NCBI GenBank assembly: GCA_015680685.1
Contig: MNCI01034296.1
Span: 324,407-361,072, forward strand
Direction of reading: 5' to 3'
DNA length: 36,666 nucleotides
Source of the DNA: Gnetum montanum
Taxonomy: Eukaryota > Streptophyta > Gnetopsida > Gnetales > Gnetaceae
Of the stretch, positions 32,326-36,666 are shown one piece after another. The position numbers and the translations under genes were made by a program. How positions within the stretch are numbered: the first letter of the stretch is position 1; the number at the start of each line of letters is the position of its first letter. The notes beneath the pieces are model-generated. The model searched no databases. It was not told the DNA's origin and was given only the letters and a program-made list of their open reading frames with translations.

Positions 32326-32336
32326 TCGTGGGGGTA
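32326..32336 (+). promoter_or_regulatory. Polypurine tract-like site
   Basis: TCGTGGGGGTA directly precedes the TG of the 3' LTR. It is short and only partly purine, but a G run immediately before the LTR is the usual start point of plus-strand synthesis in plant gypsy elements. Confidence 0.5.
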
Positions 32337-33091
32337 TGATGAGAGTAATTACTCGAGCAATTTATTCTAATTATTAGAGCAGTCAAGTAGTGAAACTCTT
32401 GTAGTTTGTTTGAAAGTTAGAGTATTTTCCAAGTGCCCACAGTAGGAGGTCTAAGTGTGGATGGATCTTTATTTGAGCATTGTGTACCTAAGCACACCTT
32501 GTGTATGACAATAAAGATGAGCTCTTTGATTCATCCTTGCAGCACTTGAGATTTGTTTTCTTATGCATTTCTTTTATTTTATTTTCTTATGCATTTATTT
32601 TATTTTATTTTATTTTATGCACTTTACATTTCTGTTATTAGCACAGCAATTCATTTTGATCAATTAAGAAAATCATTAAATTACACAAGCACGACCACTT
32701 CGAGCATGCGTGTAATGCTTGGTAACCTAGTAACAATTAGCGTTTGGTAATCCCAACAGTGTTGCATTGGTTCAGGATGTGTACGGCAAGTGGGAACAGA
32801 TGTTGGTGTTAGGATTAGTTAGAACTTAGTTAATGAGTAGTTAAGTTAAATTAGTCACTTAATTACCTCTCTCCTTCCCTACTAGTGCAGGACATAAAAA
32901 CATAAAAGCTATAAAAATCATATTCCTCAAGCTTACTTAACCATACAATCGTGACATATAGGTAAGCTTGGGAAGACAACGATTAACCAACCTGTCCTTG
33001 TTCCACAAAGGTGCATACGCACTTAGTCCTTGGAATTCGACCGGATCGTGCGTGAAACACTCGTATTCATATGGTTGAGCGTAGGGGTACC
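32337..33091 (+). repeat. 3' LTR, truncated at its end
   Basis: It aligns with the 5' LTR from TGATGAGAG to GTAGGGGTAC but lacks the last ~15 bp (the CGCCACCCATCA end), being replaced by filler sequence from 33092. Differences from the 5' LTR cluster at CG sites read as TG or CA. A target duplication cannot be checked because the end is missing. Confidence 0.85.
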
Positions 33092-33183
33092 TAATGCAAT
33101 GGCAAATGATCGTGCGTGAAACACTCGTATTGCCATGGTGACTTCTATTGCAATGGCAAATGATCCTAATGCACTGCAATAAA
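33092..33183. repeat. Duplicated filler at the 3' LTR break
   Basis: The 24 bases from GATCGTGCGTGAAAC to CTCGTATT in the LTR (33044-33067) are repeated exactly at 33108-33131. Around them CCTAATGCA (33090 and 33164) and GCAATGGCAAATGATC (about 33096 and 33149) also occur twice. This pattern of short templated copies is typical of error-prone end joining. Confidence 0.75.
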
Positions 33184-33300
33184 TTTTTTTAAAAAAGGCT
33201 CAAAAAGCCATATCATTAAAACTTGATAAAATACATCGAATTACATAAGGTTACCTTACATGACTAGCTCGAGAAGCATTTCACTAAGAGTAAGAGACAT
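33184..33300 (-). mobile_element. Possible LINE 3' end
   Basis: Read on the minus strand, the segment ends TAATGATATGGCTTTTTGAG followed by A/T-rich sequence. Plant L1-like LINEs often end with a short ATATGGC-TTTTT stretch and poly-A. It may be the 3' end of the LINE whose coding part lies at 34470-36448, or a separate copy. Confidence 0.3.
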
Positions 33301-34326
33301 AATCAAGCCAAAGGCCAAACACACCAAACATTGATCCTTATCACTAAGGTCATACACTACAATAATTATTTTGGGATTTTTGTGCATTTTTGTCTTTTCG
33401 AATGAAATTCAAGAAAGTTCATCTAGGGTTTCTAGTTTTTATGCACTTGCATTATTGCAATGAAAATATTCAAGCTCAGAGTCACTAATCTATTCAAAGA
33501 CTAATAATTTTTTGTGCTAGTTTTGTTTGAAAGATTACAAGTTATAAATATTATGGTATGTTTTTTCTCTTAAAAAATCTCTAATTGGATACAAGATATG
33601 TCAAGTTTTTGGATAATGACCAAACTTTGTCTTTTTGGTTTTTTCATAGTTTCAAGAAGTAATGTAATTAATGGTTTTTATGAACAAAAGCATGTACCAA
33701 GAAGAAAGTTAGAAAAGATATAAAAAGTATAGAAAAGTTATAATTAGGCAACAAATTTTGAAAAGGAAAGAAGGGATTAATGAAAAATTCATGTAAAGCA
33801 TGCTAATTATGTTAAAGTTTTTCACTCTCATCAAGTATAAATAGAGGTCATTAGCCCTAGTGTAAACAACACTTCTCTTCATCATAATCCCCAAAAGAAG
33901 CATAAAATGGCCAAGTAATGACTAAGGCCAGAGAAGGCCTAAGAGGTTAAGATGCCCTAAATAGTGAAAGCATGCCACCAAAAATTCTCAAAATACCTCA
34001 TAAACTTAATATCAAATAACAAATGTGAATAGATAAATTAGCCTCCAAATTATTCTAGGCCTCAAGTATCCTCAAAAAAATCATGTCTAATAGCCTCAAA
34101 TTAAAGAAGGCTTAAGAAGAAAAGCCAAAAAAAAATAGTTAGTAGAATGCCTCAAGGAGAAGCAAGTCTAAATATCAAAAATCAAAAAGTCTCAAGAGTA
34201 TAAAAATTTGACTAGAGCCGTAAGTCATAAAAAATATAGAAGCATTAAGAAGGATTGAAGAAAAGAAAGTCTATTGTCATTACTTAAGAAGAAATAAAGT
34301 AAAAGAAAGTATAAGGGATGCATGGC
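33301..34326. other. Region with canonical TATA box but no recognised gene
   Basis: No coding region is recognised. TATAAATAG at 33836-33844 is a canonical plant TATA box; the sequence after it has an irregular repetition of GCCTCAA or GGCCTAAG-like words (33925-34200). These may come from an LTR or another promoter-bearing element. Confidence 0.4.
33836..33844 (+). promoter_or_regulatory. Canonical TATA box TATAAATAG
   Basis: TATAAATAG with a following CTTCTCTTCATCATA-type leader (about 33872) looks like a plant Pol II core promoter. There is no ORF of length downstream, so it may be the promoter of a lost retroelement. Confidence 0.4.
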
Positions 34327-34438
34327 AGGGGATGTTGGCTATGTGATGGGGGGAAATGTTGAGGGGGGGTGTGGGGGAGGTGTGTGGTGGCTAGGGGTAG
34401 GGAAGGGGGGCAAAGGTGGGGTGGGGGTGCATCGGGGA
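34327..34438 (+). repeat. G-tract cluster
   Basis: At least ten runs of three to seven G occur within about 110 bases, separated mostly by one to eight bases. Several overlapping G-quadruplex-compatible arrangements are possible on the plus strand. The AT-rich flanks make it stand out. Confidence 0.85.
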
Positions 34439-34449
34439 TTGTAGAATCC

Positions 34450-34468
34450 ATTAATAATAATAATAAAA
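34450..34468. repeat. (TAA)n microsatellite
   Basis: About five to six TAA units follow the G-tract cluster. As (TTA)n on the minus strand it could be the tail of the LINE lying to the right. Confidence 0.7.
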
Positions 34469-34469
34469 T

Positions 34470-36448
34470 TCACAATACATCATATCATCAAAGAGAGTCT
34501 AGAGAAAAATTTGAATGATTTTGGGGATGCCTTTTCAAGTTTTCATCCTTAGAACTAATCTTGAAAGACCTCTCCTCTAGGGTAGAAAAAGGAGTAAGCT
34601 TTTTCCTTATTTAGAAGCATCCTCACGAGTTTGCAATTCTTACTAAAGGATTTCTTGAAAACAAAAGGAGGGAACTTTCTTAAAAGATAAAAGAGTACAT
34701 CAATCAGAGATAAAGAACAAATAATAACAAAAGCTGAAAGCTTCCCATCCTTAAGCCTCCAAAACAAAAAGAAATTAATACTGTAGAAAACAAATTCATT
34801 ATTTAGCTTTCTCTATGGGCTTTCTTGCTTGAAGTTGTAGCCAAAAAGTAACATCTTTGAGAATTTGATATTTGACATCTAAAGAGAGGTCATAGTTATG
34901 CTCTTATTGTTAAGAAGTAATTACACATCGAAGCTTCAAAATAGAATAAAGAATAAATGGTAGAAGATAATTCCAAATGCAAAGAAATGAAGTAAACAAA
35001 GTAGCTTTATCACAAAGAATGACTTCATTAATACTTAGTTAAGATCTGTTATAAATTTTAGATATCCATTTCTAAGCATGTTGTGCAACAAGACACTCAA
35101 AAAAATATGGGAAAATGAGTCTTCACTTCTACAAAGAGGACATTGAAAAGCACAGTTCTCACATGTTTAAGATGAGTTCTGATAGGAAGACCTTGATGAA
35201 TAAGACACCGTAAAAAATACAAATTTTAGAAAATGTAAGAGCTATCCAGATATCTTTCATTTTTCTCATCCAAAAGTATAATGATAATTGCATTTTTCAA
35301 GTTTTATAAAATTTGTTATAACTAAAATCAGTCTTTATAATAATCTCATAAGCAACTTTTGAATTAAAAGAAAAAGGATGTTTGCCATCCTTCCAAAACA
35401 TATCTAGAAAAGCTTGATGCAAATTATTGTCAACTTTAAATAAAATCTCAAGATTAGATATAATTTTAAAAAAATATTTTTCCTCTTTCTATTCAAACCA
35501 TAGAGGCTAGAAGCTTCATTCCTTGTAAACCAACTATCGTGCATACACAAATAAGAAACTATAGTCATATCAAATCTACTCCAACCAGTATATAATCTAA
35601 ATGCATTAGTAGCTCAAGCTCCTTTATTAGAAGGAAGCCACCATGGGCTAATTTATGTAAGCATATCTTCTAAAACTATAATATTATTGTAATTCCAATA
35701 TTTACTAAGCTTGCATCATATCTCCAAATTTTTTTGAGAATTAGAGAACTAGGAATAGAAATAGCCTGAGGAAAAAGAAGATAGTAAAGAAAGTTATTAA
35801 AAGAACAAGTATTATCATTTAAAGGTTTTCCTTCCATAAGTATGTTTCTTAAAAGGAGTGTCTAAACATCATCTCCATTAATGCACTTTGCAATCCATTT
35901 TGATGTAAGAGAAATACCCTGGTTATAACAATTAATGAGGCTGAGTACTCCATCTTTTTTACTACTAGTGCAAATATCCCAAGTAACTCTAAAAAAACAT
36001 TTTCTATGTTGCTTAGTAGACCAAAGAAACTGACAGATGATACAATTAATTCTCTTGTAAGAAGTTTTAGAAGGATTCCAACAACTAGTGTAATAAACAT
36101 GAGTTGATTGAAGTATTTGCTTAATAACTAAAACTTTGCTAATAAGGGTGAGGTTTTTTTTGTTCATTTATCAAACATTTTTTAAAGAAAATTATCAATC
36201 CCATAATTCCATAAAATAGTAAGATTAGGCTCAAAAGAAAAAGGTTTTCCTAAATTTTTTTTTAAAATTCTTTTTTCAAGATTTTCCAAAGCTTGGGAAT
36301 AACCCACTCATTAATATTGTCATTACAATAAACAACAGATTTTGGCCAATTAATCTGAGAGCCAAATAACACATAGTAATCCTCCACTATAACTAAACAA
36401 GTATTGATATATTGTAGAGAATTATTAATCATAGAAAAAGAATCATAT
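34470..36448 (-). pseudogene. L1-like LINE: end of RT, C-terminal domain and 3' region
   Basis: From right to left the minus strand shows LFGSQINWPKSVVYC (about 36370-36325), the segment just after the catalytic motif of L1 RTs, then ISKVLVIKQILQSTHVYYTS and RINCIICQFLW (36167-35990), GISLTSKWIAKC, and near 35150 CPLCRSEDSFSHIF, a zf-RVT-like zinc site. This is the usual order of a plant L1-type ORF2 C-terminus. Many stops and frameshifts are present. Its upstream end is cut off at 36449 exactly where an LTR fragment starts, so the catalytic part of the RT is missing. The 3' boundary is uncertain (34470 or 33184). Confidence 0.65.
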
Positions 36449-36666
36449 GTGGTGAGTGGCGAGGTATCCCTATGCTCAACCATACAAATTACAAGTATTC
36501 ACATGCAATTTGGTTGAATTCTATGGATGGAACTAGTTGTAGAATCTAGATCATTATGCCTTGATCATAGTTCGCTATCATCCCACTTAGACTAGTGGTA
36601 GCTTTGTCATATATGGTTTAGTTCAAAGTGAGGTATGTGATGTGGTCCCTAATTCTATGCTATGCT
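36449..36666 (-). repeat. 3' end of an LTR, minus orientation, runs off the window
   Basis: The reverse complement ends ATGGTTGAGCATAGGGATAC then CTCGCCACTCACCA, equal to the end of the window's LTR family. Further right come GGATGGAACTAGTTGT and CACTTAGACTAGTGGTAGCTTTGT, matching the solo LTR at 21863-22620 in the same orientation. The rest of this LTR lies beyond 36666. Confidence 0.75.

Larger units (their letters stand above)
23552..33091 (+). mobile_element. Near-complete, inactive Ty3/gypsy retrotransposon
   Basis: Order: 5' LTR, primer-binding site, gag, protease, RT, RNase H, integrase, ~1.9 kb post-pol, purine tract, 3' LTR. Protease-RT-RNase H-integrase order defines Ty3/gypsy. There is no chromodomain after the integrase GPY region, and the pol resembles the non-chromovirus Athila/Tat side (LTDQSI...PLGLVEDI in protease; WGVDFMG in integrase). 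Total length is about 9.5 kb including a 175-base gap. Stops occur in gag, protease, RT and integrase, and a frameshift lies between RT and RNase H, so it is dead. The LTRs differ by about 20 positions in the first ~210 aligned bases, mostly transitions at CG sites, which points to an old insertion. Confidence 0.9.

Overview
This window looks like nuclear DNA of a seed plant, most likely a gymnosperm such as a conifer. It is AT-rich and almost entirely old, broken, nested retroelements, with one compact intact gene. The gymnosperm call is an inference from the retroelement load and element types; nothing read here names a species. All coding calls come from reading translated frames by eye, without database searches.

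Layout. 1-461: 3' part of a Ty3/gypsy-family LTR whose terminal ~110 bp is tandemly duplicated. 462-1640: a diverged copy of the region that lies between integrase and 3' LTR in the large element further right. 2575-3270: a broken plus-strand retrotransposon-type ORF. 3515-6965 (minus): a decayed polyprotein with a capsid-like block, a CCHC-type zinc knuckle and a DSGAS protease site, best explained as an endogenous pararetrovirus-like (Caulimoviridae-like) remnant. 7040-7714: a diverged LTR of the same broad family as the others. 8445-8766: a tandem repeat. 10640-11905 and 12346-17585: two plus-strand copies of an RTE-type LINE, each interrupted by later insertions; copy 1 holds a SINE-like insertion with target-site duplication. 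19236-19844: a short terminal-inverted-repeat DNA element with a perfect 9-bp target duplication.

20106-20411 (minus): the only gene that appears functional, NDUFB7, a complex I subunit with two perfect CX9C motifs, an intact 101-codon single-exon frame and a plausible upstream TATA element. 21863-22620: a minus-strand solo-type LTR. 22850-23551: a minus-strand LINE reverse transcriptase fragment. 23552-33091: an almost full-length, dead Ty3/gypsy element (5' LTR, tRNA-Asp-type primer site, gag, protease, RT with a 175-base assembly gap, RNase H, integrase, long post-pol region, truncated 3' LTR). 33184-36448: minus-strand L1-like LINE sequence, a TATA-containing stretch and a G-tract block. 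36449-36666: the end of another minus-strand LTR running off the window.

Nothing here forms an operon or pathway. NDUFB7 is an isolated host gene in transposon-derived DNA. The most unusual signals are the pararetrovirus-like remnant, the post-pol block conserved between two element copies, the repeated LTR-terminal cassette, and the duplicated filler at the truncated end of the large element.
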